From Gammaproteobacteria bacterium (GTDB lineage: Bacteria; Pseudomonadota; Gammaproteobacteria; Arenicellales; UBA868): 64,000 bases of DNA. The stretch spans positions 1 to 64,000 of the forward strand of contig JAKUQR010000012.1 in NCBI GenBank assembly GCA_022450155.1. The letters are read 5' to 3'. This document shows positions 26,100 through 34,740 of this stretch, piece by piece. Below the pieces are notes generated by a model. The model was not told the origin of the DNA. It did no database searches and saw only the letters and a program-made list of their open reading frames with translations. A program made the position numbers and the translations under genes. Every line of letters starts with the position of its first letter. Within the stretch, counting starts at the first letter, position 1.

Positions 26100-27776
26100 G
26101 TGCCGGTGACCAATAATATTTTTTTACTTGCTGATCGTTATGTTGATCAGCTCGCAGCACTCCAGCCAATGCTCGCCACTCAAATGGGGGTACCCGGATT
26201 TGATGGACAATGGGGCGTACAGGATCCGTCGGGGTGGCAGGACATCGGGGCACTGTTCAAGCGTACCCTGTCGGCGATCGAGGCGCTGCCACCATCGGAT
26301 CGACATCGGGAGCAACTCGGCCGCCGGGTACTGAAAGACCATCTCAGTGGTCGGGTGGAACGCATTGAGCACGGTCACCCGCTGCAGGATCTGAACAACA
26401 TCGCCTCGCCGGTGCAGGGGTTCAGGGAGACTTTTGACCTGATGCCGAAGGTCAGCGCCGATGACTGGGAATTGATTGCCAGCCGACTCAGTAGCCTGCA
26501 CGGGGCAGTAGACGGCTATATAGAGAGTCTCTCTGAAGGTCGTAGACGCGGACTTGCCGCAGCTCGGCGTCAGGTCGAGGCTTGTATCGAGCAGTGCCGG
26601 GTCAATTCAGGCTCGGGTTCTTTCTTTTATCAGCTCTCGGCGGGGGCCCATGATGCGCAGGTGCCCGACGCCCTGCAGGCTGAGGTCGACACGGGAGCCG
26701 CGGCTGCCCGCTTGGCATATGCGCACCTAGCGAATTACCTTGAGGATGAGTATCTACCCGACAGTGTCGAGGCTGATGGGGTAGGTCTTGAACGTTACCG
26801 CAGAGCCAGTCGTCACTTTCTGCTTACTGAGATCGACCATGAAGCGGTCTACCACTGGGCGTGGCAGGAAGTCGCTGCCTTACGGGCGCAGATGGTGGAA
26901 GTTGGTCGGCAAATCGATCCGGCGCTTGGCTTTCAGGAGATCGTGCAACTGCTGAAGACAGGCGCTGACTATGTCGTGAGCTCAGAAGCTGAATTTCTCA
27001 GCCAAATGCGGCAATGTCAGATGGATGCCCTGGATCAGCTGGACGGTACGGTGTTCGACGTTCCTGTACCGATCAAGCAGATTGATGTGCAGATCGCACC
27101 GCCCGGCACTACGCTTGGGGCCTACTACATTCAGCCGTCGGAGGATTTTTCCCGTGCCGGCAGCGTCTGGTATGCAAAGCTCACCGATACCAGCGTCTAC
27201 CCGTTGTTTGACGAGGTGACCACCGCGTATCACGAAGGTTTCCCCGGACACCATCTGCAGATCGGTGTGCAGATGTGCTTGGGCGATGAATTGACCCGCG
27301 CTCATCGGCTCGCCATATGGTACGACGGCTATGGTGAAGGCTGGGCACTGTACGCCGAAAGACTGATGGACGAACTGGGATTTATCAATCGTCCGGAATA
27401 CCGCTTTGGGCTGTTGTGCAGCCAACTGATGCGCGCTTGCCGGGTGGTGATTGACATTGGCATGCACCTAGGAATGATCATACCCAAAGATGCGGTTTTC
27501 CATTCGGGTGACATCTGGACGTTTGATCTGGCCGTCGAGATGCTGCGGGACTATGGTCTGATGTCGCCAGTGGGTGCTCGCTCCGAAGTAACACGTTATC
27601 TGGGATGGCCGGCCCAGGCAATCTCCTACAAAGTAGGCGAACAGTTTATCTTGGACCTGCGTGCTCAAGCCGAACATGAGGCATGGTTTACGCTCAAGGA
27701 GTTTCATCGACGTATACTTGTTTCCGGTCCGGTTGGACTCGATCATCTCAAAGAACTGATCCTTGGCCAGGAATAG
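26100..27776 (+). CDS. DUF885 putative zinc peptidase-like protein
   Basis: About 558 aa from GTG 26100 (GTG 26106 equally possible); the frame stays open upstream to 25887, but residues encoded there look non-family. The domain begins at NNIFLLADRYVDQLAAL. The metallopeptidase-like motif HEGFPGHH (H378, E379, H383, H384) and a downstream GYGEGWALYAE (E413, E420) match the zinc site of DUF885 proteins. The lack of a signal peptide with this start suggests a cytoplasmic enzyme; many relatives are secreted lipoproteins. Peptidase activity is inferred from the motif. It may share a transcript with the downstream HlyU gene. Confidence 0.85.
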   Translation: MPVTNNIFLLADRYVDQLAALQPMLATQMGVPGFDGQWGVQDPSGWQDIGALFKRTLSAIEALPPSDRHREQLGRRVLKDHLSGRVERIEHGHPLQDLNNIASPVQGFRETFDLMPKVSADDWELIASRLSSLHGAVDGYIESLSEGRRRGLAAARRQVEACIEQCRVNSGSGSFFYQLSAGAHDAQVPDALQAEVDTGAAAARLAYAHLANYLEDEYLPDSVEADGVGLERYRRASRHFLLTEIDHEAVYHWAWQEVAALRAQMVEVGRQIDPALGFQEIVQLLKTGADYVVSSEAEFLSQMRQCQMDALDQLDGTVFDVPVPIKQIDVQIAPPGTTLGAYYIQPSEDFSRAGSVWYAKLTDTSVYPLFDEVTTAYHEGFPGHHLQIGVQMCLGDELTRAHRLAIWYDGYGEGWALYAERLMDELGFINRPEYRFGLLCSQLMRACRVVIDIGMHLGMIIPKDAVFHSGDIWTFDLAVEMLRDYGLMSPVGARSEVTRYLGWPAQAISYKVGEQFILDLRAQAEHEAWFTLKEFHRRILVSGPVGLDHLKELILGQE

Positions 27777-27900
27777 GCCTGCGGCTTGAGATGGATAAGT
27801 ACGGTGATTACGATGAGATGTGCGTTGTGATGCAGTATGCCGCAGACCCTGTAGCAGGGTGGCAGAAGGTACAACTCGGAGTAGCAGGAGGTACGTGAAT

Positions 27901-28200
27901 ATGGTTTTTGATTTTCTGAAGAAGCACTTTTCTGGCAGAGCAGATAACGGCGACAGTGATAGCCGGAAAGACGCGGTAGAACATGAGGGTTTCACAATTG
28001 TACCGACGCCCCGACAGGGTGAGAACGGCTGGACCACGGAAGGCCTTATTGAGCGGGAAGTCGATGGCGAAGTCGAATCACGCCACTTTATCCGGGCCGA
28101 GACCCACATGGACCGGGACCAGGCTATCAGTCACACGATTCTCAAGGGCCGGCGGATCATCGACGAAGAGAGTCGGATGCGCCCTGCCGCTGGAGACTGA
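27901..28200 (+). CDS. HlyU-family protein
   Basis: 99 aa from the ATG placed 9 bases after a perfect AGGAGG. It matches the short HlyU family: FLKKHFSG at the N-terminus, then YEGFTIVPTP-type EHEGFTIVPTPRQGENGWTTEG, ESRHFIRAETH and DQAISHTILKGRRIIDE. This is the PF10115-type HlyU, a small beta-rich protein, distinct from the ArsR-type winged-helix HlyU of Vibrio. Its role in this organism is unknown. It follows the DUF885 gene by 124 bp. Confidence 0.85.
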   Translation: MVFDFLKKHFSGRADNGDSDSRKDAVEHEGFTIVPTPRQGENGWTTEGLIEREVDGEVESRHFIRAETHMDRDQAISHTILKGRRIIDEESRMRPAAGD

Positions 28201-28287
28201 CGGCGCGTCGAGTTATGCCATCGGGTTTTGCGGGATGTGGTGGCGCAGTGAACCGCATCATGGAGCTGTTCAGGTTTAGGACTGATC

Positions 28288-28689
28288 CTACGGCGACGGT
28301 TTGTCGTTTGGCACATTGAGCGTTTTCGCCATCCACTGGTGGAGTTTCTGCATGCCTTTGAGCGGACGTACCCAGACCTTGAATTCGATGATCTGATTGT
28401 TGTCGTTCCAGCAGATATGATCCACACCGTTGATCACGATGTCGTCGATGGTCACCTCAAACTCCAGCATGGCCTGGCGCTCATCGACCATTTCCCTGAC
28501 GTAGTGAAAACTCCCATTCAGCAGCACCTTGGCTGCTGCTGTTAAGTATTTCACCACGATGGCCTTGCCCACCTGTGGCGTATGAACCACTGGTGAATGG
28601 AAGACCGCGTCATCGGCAATCAGGGTGTCCAGTGCCGACGCGTCACCGCTGCGGATGATGTCGTGCCAGGAATCCAGGGCAGCTGCCAT
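28288..28689 (-). CDS. NTF2-like (SnoaL-type) protein downstream of a Rieske oxygenase
   Basis: 133 aa from the ATG at 28689, which has a GAGGAG site upstream on the minus strand; a longer start (28731) would overlap the Rieske gene. The NTF2-fold pattern is ALDSWHDIIRSGDASALDTLIADDAVFHSPV, then KYLTAAAKVL and strands up to WVRPLKGMQKLHQWM. It follows Rieske oxygenase 3 by 38 bp on the same strand, so the two are probably co-transcribed. Rieske beta subunits share this fold but are longer; an isomerase or substrate-binding helper is equally possible. Confidence 0.75.
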   Translation of the reverse strand: MAAALDSWHDIIRSGDASALDTLIADDAVFHSPVVHTPQVGKAIVVKYLTAAAKVLLNGSFHYVREMVDERQAMLEFEVTIDDIVINGVDHICWNDNNQIIEFKVWVRPLKGMQKLHQWMAKTLNVPNDKPSP

Positions 28690-28727
28690 GTTTAGATCTC
28701 TCCTCTTAGCCCTGATCAGGTATTCCT

Positions 28728-29864
28728 TCAACCGGTCGGTTCCAACGCGGCCAGTACTAGCCTATGGAACTGGTGAACCGCATGTTCGGCGATACCGCTT
28801 AAGTCGGGATCGACGATAAATCGTCCCTGATCGTACGACTGGGACTTGAGTCCTTTTTGAACGGATTCACACAGAGCGGCATCCTCCGGGCCGAGCACGG
28901 TGTTCATGTAATGGTCCTGTGCATCAACTTGACTGTTATCAGACAGGCCATAGCGGTGACCGAAGAAACTGGTGCGTTCATGATCCAAGGGAAGAAACGA
29001 CAGTACGAGTAAGTAAGGTTCACCGGGCAACAGATTGATGGTTGTGGTGGGCCACAGATACCAGAATGCACCTGAACGGTTTGGACTGTCCGGGGCCAGC
29101 GCATAGGCAGTGTTTTTTGCACGGGTATCAGGGCCCAGTTGTCGCGACCAGTTGCTGAAGGTCTCCATCTGGTAGCTGGACATGTCGAACAGGGTCGCAA
29201 AATCCGGGTGCGCAGGAGCACAGTGATAGCATTCCAGAAAGTTGTCGACCACCACTTTCCAGTTTGCCGCCATAGCAGCGGGTCCGTAGGTAAACGTATC
29301 AAGCGGCTTCATTTGATCCAAGTTCGGTAGGCGTTCCTGGAGATCTTGTTCCAGCCCAGGCGCCTGGTTATTGAGTGAGTCCGCTTCAAGGTCAAGATTG
29401 AAAAAAACAAAATCACACAAAGTATCGACCTGTACCGGTTGCAGACAGAATTCGGATTTATCGAAGCCGGGGACTTTCTCGGAATTACGGGCATGACGCA
29501 GCTCCCCGGTAAGTGCATAAGACCAGGCGTGGTAGGGGCAGACGATGTTGTGGGTGTTACCGCTGCCTTCAAGCAACTGATGGGCGCGGTGCCTGCAGAC
29601 GTTATAGAACCCGCGCAATGTTTCGTCTTGGCAGCGAACGATGAAAACACTCTCGTCGGCAACGCTGGCAGTCAGGTAGTCACCGGTTTTGCTTAACTGT
29701 GAGGCATGGCCCGCGTAATGCCAGTTGCAGTAGAAGATGTTCTGTTTTTCCTGTTCGTATATTTTTTCGTCCAGGTAAAGAGATGAGGGTATCGTGTATG
29801 AATGCTGTGGTTGTTCATGCACAGGTCGCTGTGTTTTCAGTTCGACAACTGTTTCACTCGGCAT
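28728..29864 (-). CDS. Rieske non-heme iron oxygenase, alpha subunit (3)
   Basis: 378 aa from the ATG at 29864; an upstream in-frame Met would add 11 residues. Rieske ligands are C90-x-H92 and C109-xx-H112. The mononuclear iron site is H214 and H219 in FLECYHCAPAHP, and the bridging position is E211 rather than Asp. The E-C-Y-H-C pattern is the one seen in oxygenases of quaternary amines (glycine betaine, choline, carnitine, stachydrine), so N-demethylation or C-N cleavage is a fair guess. The divergent SDR/O-methyltransferase genes lie upstream. No reductase is adjacent. Confidence 0.9.
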   Translation of the reverse strand: MPSETVVELKTQRPVHEQPQHSYTIPSSLYLDEKIYEQEKQNIFYCNWHYAGHASQLSKTGDYLTASVADESVFIVRCQDETLRGFYNVCRHRAHQLLEGSGNTHNIVCPYHAWSYALTGELRHARNSEKVPGFDKSEFCLQPVQVDTLCDFVFFNLDLEADSLNNQAPGLEQDLQERLPNLDQMKPLDTFTYGPAAMAANWKVVVDNFLECYHCAPAHPDFATLFDMSSYQMETFSNWSRQLGPDTRAKNTAYALAPDSPNRSGAFWYLWPTTTINLLPGEPYLLVLSFLPLDHERTSFFGHRYGLSDNSQVDAQDHYMNTVLGPEDAALCESVQKGLKSQSYDQGRFIVDPDLSGIAEHAVHQFHRLVLAALEPTG

Positions 29865-30050
29865 GTTCTTGTATCCTGCGGATTTTCTGCCTGGCATCTA
29901 CGGCGGATGGTGCTGATTGTAACGTGATTGGGTATCGGGAAAGGGTGTAGCGGCGGGGCATACGAGTACCAGAGAATCGACTGACAGAGATGAAGTCTCA
30001 ACCGGGTTCGGTCAGAATAAGGGCAGGAGTACCTTTGAGGAGGAACAGAG

Positions 30051-30749
30051 ATGTCCAAAGTTTGTGTGGTTGCCGGCGTTGGCCCGGGAAACGGTGCCTC
30101 GTGTTGCCGTCGATTTGCCGCCGAAGGTTACTCGATCGTGATGCTGGCTCGAAATGCTGATTATCTCGCATCGCTCTCGGCTCAGCTGCCTGGGTCTTTG
30201 CCCATCGCCTGCGATGTGAGGGACCCCGAAGCCATAGAGACCGCCTTTGATCGTATTCGTGGTGAGGCGGGGGAAGTAGATGTGCTGATCTATAACGCAG
30301 GATCTGGCGAATGGAACAGCGTGGAAGAGACCACAATCGAAGGGATGGAGTCGTCGTGGCGGACCAACACGTTGGGTCTGCTTGTTGCCAGCCAGCAGGT
30401 GATTCCCCCCATGAAGGCCCGCGCGAGTGGCTCGATTGTCGTGATTGGTGCGACCGCATCATTGCGTGGAGGTGCCAATTCGACAGCATTTGCTTCAGCG
30501 AAGTCGGCGCAGCGCAGTCTGGCCCAGTCGATGGCCCGACGCTTAGGTCCCACGGGTATACATGTCAGCTATGTGATTATCGACGGCATCATTGATCTTG
30601 AAAGGACCCGGGCTGCCCGGCCAGATATTCCGGATGAATATTATCTGCAGCCAGACGATATCGCCCAGAGTGTTTACGATCTAACCTGCCAGCATCGTTC
30701 TGCCTGGACTTTTGAATTGGATCTGCGTCCATTCGGAGAGAAATGGTAG
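30051..30749 (+). CDS. SDR-family protein with Tyr-to-Phe change in the active site
   Basis: 232 aa with a strong GAGGAGG ribosome site 7 bases before the ATG. The cofactor loop is GVGPGNGA at 9-16, and YNAG at 81-84. The catalytic YxxxK motif reads F147-A-S-A-K151, so the general acid Tyr is Phe. This FxxxK variant occurs in a recognisable SDR subgroup whose activity is uncertain. It is followed by an O-methyltransferase (85 bp) and a TauD-like dioxygenase on the same strand. Confidence 0.85.
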   Translation: MSKVCVVAGVGPGNGASCCRRFAAEGYSIVMLARNADYLASLSAQLPGSLPIACDVRDPEAIETAFDRIRGEAGEVDVLIYNAGSGEWNSVEETTIEGMESSWRTNTLGLLVASQQVIPPMKARASGSIVVIGATASLRGGANSTAFASAKSAQRSLAQSMARRLGPTGIHVSYVIIDGIIDLERTRAARPDIPDEYYLQPDDIAQSVYDLTCQHRSAWTFELDLRPFGEKW

Positions 30750-30833
30750 ACCGTATTCGGGGCCTATTGAGTCTGGATGTCAGACACGGCAGATATTAGA
30801 ACAAGCAATAATCAGACTTAACCAGGATCCAAC

Positions 30834-31496
30834 ATGTCGAGGTCAACATTTCAACTCAGTGAAAAGGTTCACGACTATCTGTTAGGGCATTCGCTGCGCG
30901 AGAGCACTTTCTGTCAGCAGTTGCGTGAAGAGACCAGACCCATGAAGATGGGCATGATGCAGGTCTCCCCGGAACAGGGACAGTTCATGGCATTTCTGGT
31001 CGAACTGACCGACGCCCGCAAAGCGGTCGAGGTCGGAACCTTTACCGGCTACAGTGCGCTGTGCGTCGCGCAGGCACTGCCTGCAGATGGCGCACTTATC
31101 TGTTGTGATGTGAGCGAGGAGTGGACGGCTGTGGGCAAAAAATACTGGGAACAGGCCGGGGTCAGCGATCGGATCAGTCTCAGGATCGGACCGGCAGTCG
31201 ATACCCTTAAGGCCATCCGTGATGCCGGAGAAGAAAGCACGTTCGACTTCGGTTTTATCGATGCGGACAAAACGAACTACCGATCCTATTACGAGCACGT
31301 ACTGGCGTTGCTGAAGACTGGGGGGTTGCTGCTGATTGACAATGTGCTGTGGGGCGGTAGTGTGGCCAACCCGGATAAGACCGATGAGGATACCGAAGCA
31401 ATTCGTGCCTTGAATACTTTTCTGCATCACGATGATCGGGTGTCCTTGAGTATGCTTCCGGTCGGTGATGGCCTGACACTCGCGCTGAAACGGTAG
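30834..31496 (+). CDS. SAM-dependent O-methyltransferase (catechol/caffeoyl-CoA type)
   Basis: 220 aa, the usual size of this family. Motif I is AVEVGTFTGYSALCVAQALP near 63-82; CCDVSEEW carries the ribose-binding acidic residue; FIDADKTNY contains the metal-binding Asp pair; LLLIDNVLWGG follows with D and N metal ligands. Such enzymes methylate catechol-like hydroxyls with Mg2+. The neighbouring dioxygenase and Rieske enzyme suggest work on an aromatic or vicinal diol, but no direct evidence exists. Confidence 0.92.
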   Translation: MSRSTFQLSEKVHDYLLGHSLRESTFCQQLREETRPMKMGMMQVSPEQGQFMAFLVELTDARKAVEVGTFTGYSALCVAQALPADGALICCDVSEEWTAVGKKYWEQAGVSDRISLRIGPAVDTLKAIRDAGEESTFDFGFIDADKTNYRSYYEHVLALLKTGGLLLIDNVLWGGSVANPDKTDEDTEAIRALNTFLHHDDRVSLSMLPVGDGLTLALKR

Positions 31497-31529
31497 CTGA
31501 GGCAGCAACCTGCGATTTATATTCACACT

Positions 31530-32594
31530 ATGAGCGCGCCTAGAATCAAACCGCTTTGCGGCCCCTTTGCCTGGACCGCAGCAGAGCTGGATCAGAACAG
31601 TGGCTGGTCAGTCGTTCTGCACGCGGATGAATTAGCCTGCCTGGACAGTGCCCTTGATGTGGTGATGTCCCGGCAGATTGCCTGGTCGTCACTGACAAAG
31701 TCTCAGTTCCCGTTGCCGGAGCTGTCGCAAAAACTCGAGGCGATTTCGAACGAACTTGAAGACGGTTGCGGGATGGTCTGTTTGCGTGGCATTTCGCCGG
31801 AGCGCTACACAGCTGACGAGTTGCGCACACTGTGGTATGGCTTGTGCCTGCATCTAGGGATACCGGTCTACCAGAACTCACAGGGCCAGCTGCTCCGGGA
31901 AATCTGTAACGAAGGGGAAGGGGTTGGGAAACGCTATGGTCAGATGACAAGCGGAGACGGTGTCTTTCTTTCTTCCCGGGCACGAACCGCGTCGACTGCA
32001 GAACTGCGGTTTCATACTGATCGAGCCGATATCGTGGGGTTGCTGTGTGTCGGTCGCGCAAAGAGCGGTGGTGAGACACGAATCGCCAGTTCGGTGACTG
32101 TGCACAACGAGATGATTCGTAGGCGGCCTGCGCTTGCCACGCTGTTGTATGCACCGATTTTCCGCTCGCGTTTGGGCGAGGAGCAAGGGGGTGGCCAGAT
32201 GTTTTACCCATTGCCTGTGTTTGGTTGTCGCGAGGGGAAATTCACCAGTCATTACTCTCGCACTTATGTGGAGGCGGCCCAGTTGTTGCCCGAAGTACCG
32301 ACAATGATGGATGAACAATGGGTTGCACTGGATCTTCTGGCAGAGCTTGCGGATGAACACTGTGTGGAAAGTGTGTTTGAGCCAGGCGATATTCAATTTC
32401 TGAATAACCACGTGATTTATCATGCGCGTCGACCGTTCATCGATGACGAGGAGTCCGGGTATAAACGAAACTTGATGCGGATCTGGCTGTGCCCGCCGGG
32501 AAACCGGGTATTACCGGAAGATCATGCGCCGCTCTGGCGCACAGTCGAAGCTGACAGTCTGCGCGGCGGTGTTGCCCTGGAGCCCGCGTCCTAA
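31530..32594 (+). CDS. TauD/TfdA-family 2-oxoglutarate dioxygenase
   Basis: 354 aa. Iron ligands are H162-x-D164 (LRFHTDRADIVGLLC) and distal H298 in NNHVIYHARRPF; R317 in NLMRIWL should hold 2-oxoglutarate. The layout resembles the gamma-butyrobetaine/TfdA-like group that hydroxylates carboxylates or quaternary amines. It follows the O-methyltransferase by 33 bp, with no obvious ribosome site, so translation may be coupled or weak. Converges on the AhpD-like gene. Confidence 0.87.
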   Translation: MSAPRIKPLCGPFAWTAAELDQNSGWSVVLHADELACLDSALDVVMSRQIAWSSLTKSQFPLPELSQKLEAISNELEDGCGMVCLRGISPERYTADELRTLWYGLCLHLGIPVYQNSQGQLLREICNEGEGVGKRYGQMTSGDGVFLSSRARTASTAELRFHTDRADIVGLLCVGRAKSGGETRIASSVTVHNEMIRRRPALATLLYAPIFRSRLGEEQGGGQMFYPLPVFGCREGKFTSHYSRTYVEAAQLLPEVPTMMDEQWVALDLLAELADEHCVESVFEPGDIQFLNNHVIYHARRPFIDDEESGYKRNLMRIWLCPPGNRVLPEDHAPLWRTVEADSLRGGVALEPAS

Positions 32595-32637
32595 AATAAC
32601 GCTATCTGATCCGGCGCCAACTGCACTGGCTGCCAGG

Positions 32638-33246
32638 CTAACCGTGGCGCCAGTCGTCCGGGTCCTGGGAGTTGCCCGGGGAGAGCCCGAGGATATCTCC
32701 GTCAGTCGATACACCCAGTCCAAGTACGGTCCGGTTGGCATAATTGAAATAAGCGACGACCTGATTGATCTCCAAGATCTCACCGTCCTCAAATCCGCTA
32801 TCACGCAGTGCCTCAATCAGTGAAGCATCCATCTCGGCCGGCCTTAGCGTCAGTTGCCTGGCATAAGACAGCGCCAACTTCTCGCGAGGGGTGAGATCCA
32901 GACTTTCGATATCTGCCGCTTCCAATCGTTGTCTTAAGCGGTCAGAACGGTCATCGTCATTCAGTAGCCGCTTAAGACCGGCAAAATGATGCACCACACA
33001 ATAGTCGCACTGGTTCAGCAGACTGACCCAGACGCCGATCGTCTCCAGAAACCACTTGGGCAGTGAATTCGAGTAATGGTGCAGAACATTCTTGTAGATC
33101 ACCATGTGGCCATCCATGGTATGGGGGCGCAGGCTGTGGGCCATCATGATGTTGTCGACGTTATTGTCTGGGCCTTTGACCCGGTCATACAGCGTGCGCA
33201 GGTAACCGGACGAACTGTCGTAGGCAATTGTCTTGATCCAGGACAT
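32638..33246 (-). CDS. AhpD/carboxymuconolactone-decarboxylase-like peroxidase-related protein
   Basis: 202 aa. The CxxC-xxx-H motif of AhpD-like proteins is C80-D-Y-C83-x-x-x-H87, within LLNQCDYCVVHHFAGLKRLL. The whole-length pattern (PKWFLETIGVWVSLLN; RQLTLRPAEMDASLIEALRDSGFEDGEILEINQVVAYFNYANR) fits the uncharacterised peroxidase-related family. It may be a redox helper protecting iron enzymes nearby, but substrate is unknown. It is divergent to the MFS gene at 33340 with about 93 bp between. Confidence 0.88.
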   Translation of the reverse strand: MSWIKTIAYDSSSGYLRTLYDRVKGPDNNVDNIMMAHSLRPHTMDGHMVIYKNVLHHYSNSLPKWFLETIGVWVSLLNQCDYCVVHHFAGLKRLLNDDDRSDRLRQRLEAADIESLDLTPREKLALSYARQLTLRPAEMDASLIEALRDSGFEDGEILEINQVVAYFNYANRTVLGLGVSTDGDILGLSPGNSQDPDDWRHG

Positions 33247-33339
33247 GTCTGCTCTCGATGCTTCAGTATCGTGAGGGCTGATTGTGTGTCAAACTGCCGG
33301 CTTATTCCAACGTCGGGTTGGCACTGACCAAGATTTTGA

Positions 33340-34590
33340 TTGGTTCCGGCACCCAGAAGAAGAACCACAAAAAGGATTCGGCAGTTGAAGCGGCGGCAAT
33401 TGGAATTCCTGTTTCTCAATGCAGGTCATTTTTTTGATCACCTGATTATCCTGATTTTTGCGGCGGTCGCGGCTCTTGCACTCGCCCGGGAGTGGGGCAT
33501 GGGCTATGCGCAACTGATTCCCTATGCAACCCCTGGATTCGTGGCTTTTGGTTTGTTTGCTGTACCGGCCGGCTGGCTGGCCGACAAGTGGAGTCGGGAG
33601 GGTATGATGCTGTTGTTTTTCCTGGGCATTGGTATTGCGGCTGTGCTCACGGCCCTGGCAGATACACCCCTGCAGATCGGGTTAGGGTTGTTCGTCATCG
33701 GCATGTTCGGTGCTATCTATCATCCTGTTGGATTAGCGATGGTTGTGCAGGGCCGAACGAAAACCGGTATGCCGTTGGCGGTCAACGGCGTATTCGGAAA
33801 TCTAGGCGTCGGCTGCGCGGCCTTGATTACAGGATTCCTGATCGATCAGACCGGGTGGCGTTCAGCATTTGTCTGGCCGGGCGTGGTCTGTATCGTGCTC
33901 GGGCTCGCCTACGCATTGTTTCTGTTTGCGATCCGTCAGTCAGGTAACGATGCAGACAGGGCAAGTGGCGCGAAAGCAAATTCTGGCCAGACGTTACAGG
34001 TTACAGGTACCATTCTGATAAAAATCTTTGCCGTCATTTTCTTTTCAACCGCAGTCGGTGGACTGATTTTTCAAAGCACCACATTTTCGTTGCCCAAAAT
34101 TTTTGATGAACGGTTGGGGGAACTCGCCGTCACAGCTACTTCGGTGGGTGGATTCGCGTTTGCCGTGTTTGCACTGGCCTCAATCGGACAGCTCATTGTC
34201 GGCTACCTGCTGGACCGGATATCACTTAAGCTGGTTTTTCTGGTGGTTGCCGGAATCCAGGTTGTGTTTTTTACACTGATGGTCGGGGCTACGGGCTCAG
34301 TTGCGCTGGCAGTCAGCGCGGTGTTCATGCTGGCGGTATTTGGGCAGATACCCATCAACGACGTACTCATCGGCCGGATTACGCGCAGTGAATGGCGCAG
34401 CAGGGTGTTTGGTCTTCGCTATATCGTCACCTTTTCGGTCAGTGCGAGTTCGATCCCTTTGATCGCCTGGATTTACGGGTTCTGGGGTTTTGACGCATTG
34501 TTCTGGGTGCTGACGGCAGCCGCGTTGGCAATCTTGATCGTTGTGGTATTCCTCCCCGCTGCAGCTGCCCGATCGGAGATCGCGAGGTAA
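33340..34590 (+). CDS. Major facilitator superfamily transporter (2)
   Basis: 416 codons from TTG 33340; the true start may be TTG 33385, just before the first helix, because the first residues are basic and not family-like. Around twelve hydrophobic helices are visible, with the loop AGWLADKWSREGMMLLFFLG after helix 2 and LIVGYLLDRISLKLVFL in the second half. GHFFDHLIILIFAAVAALALAREW resembles the first helix of sugar-phosphate or organic-anion MFS carriers. It may export or import substrates for the preceding oxygenase genes. Confidence 0.88.
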   Translation: MVPAPRRRTTKRIRQLKRRQLEFLFLNAGHFFDHLIILIFAAVAALALAREWGMGYAQLIPYATPGFVAFGLFAVPAGWLADKWSREGMMLLFFLGIGIAAVLTALADTPLQIGLGLFVIGMFGAIYHPVGLAMVVQGRTKTGMPLAVNGVFGNLGVGCAALITGFLIDQTGWRSAFVWPGVVCIVLGLAYALFLFAIRQSGNDADRASGAKANSGQTLQVTGTILIKIFAVIFFSTAVGGLIFQSTTFSLPKIFDERLGELAVTATSVGGFAFAVFALASIGQLIVGYLLDRISLKLVFLVVAGIQVVFFTLMVGATGSVALAVSAVFMLAVFGQIPINDVLIGRITRSEWRSRVFGLRYIVTFSVSASSIPLIAWIYGFWGFDALFWVLTAAALAILIVVVFLPAAAARSEIAR

Positions 34591-34650
34591 GTCTCGGCGT
34601 TTCTTTCGACCGGCACCTGATTGAGTTGGCGCCGGTCTGTCATCACAGTA

Positions 34651-34679
34651 TTGACAGTGCTCGGTAGTTTATATTTAAT
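34651..34679 (+). promoter_or_regulatory. Sigma-70-type promoter of the iron-importer operon
   Basis: A perfect -35 box TTGACA (34651-34656), a 17-base spacer and a -10 box TTTAAT (34674-34679) lie about 60 bases before the GTG of the iron-binding protein gene. The region is AT-rich compared with its surroundings. The Fur-like site directly follows and would cover the start of transcription. Confidence 0.7.
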
Positions 34680-34700
34680 ACGAATCATTCGCATTCGTTT
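34679..34700. promoter_or_regulatory. Candidate Fur-binding site
   Basis: Centred on the perfect palindrome CGAAT-C-ATTCG (34681-34691) and extended by a further CATTCG. Read on the minus strand it gives GCGAATGATTCGTATT, which matches the Fur consensus of GATAAT-like hexamers at about 11 of 19 positions. It overlaps the -10/+1 zone of the promoter for an iron importer, as expected for repression by Fur when iron is plentiful. Fur itself is not in the window. Confidence 0.6.
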
Positions 34701-34740
34701 CTAAAGATAATTCGTTATATTAATTGTCAGTGGAGAAAAA

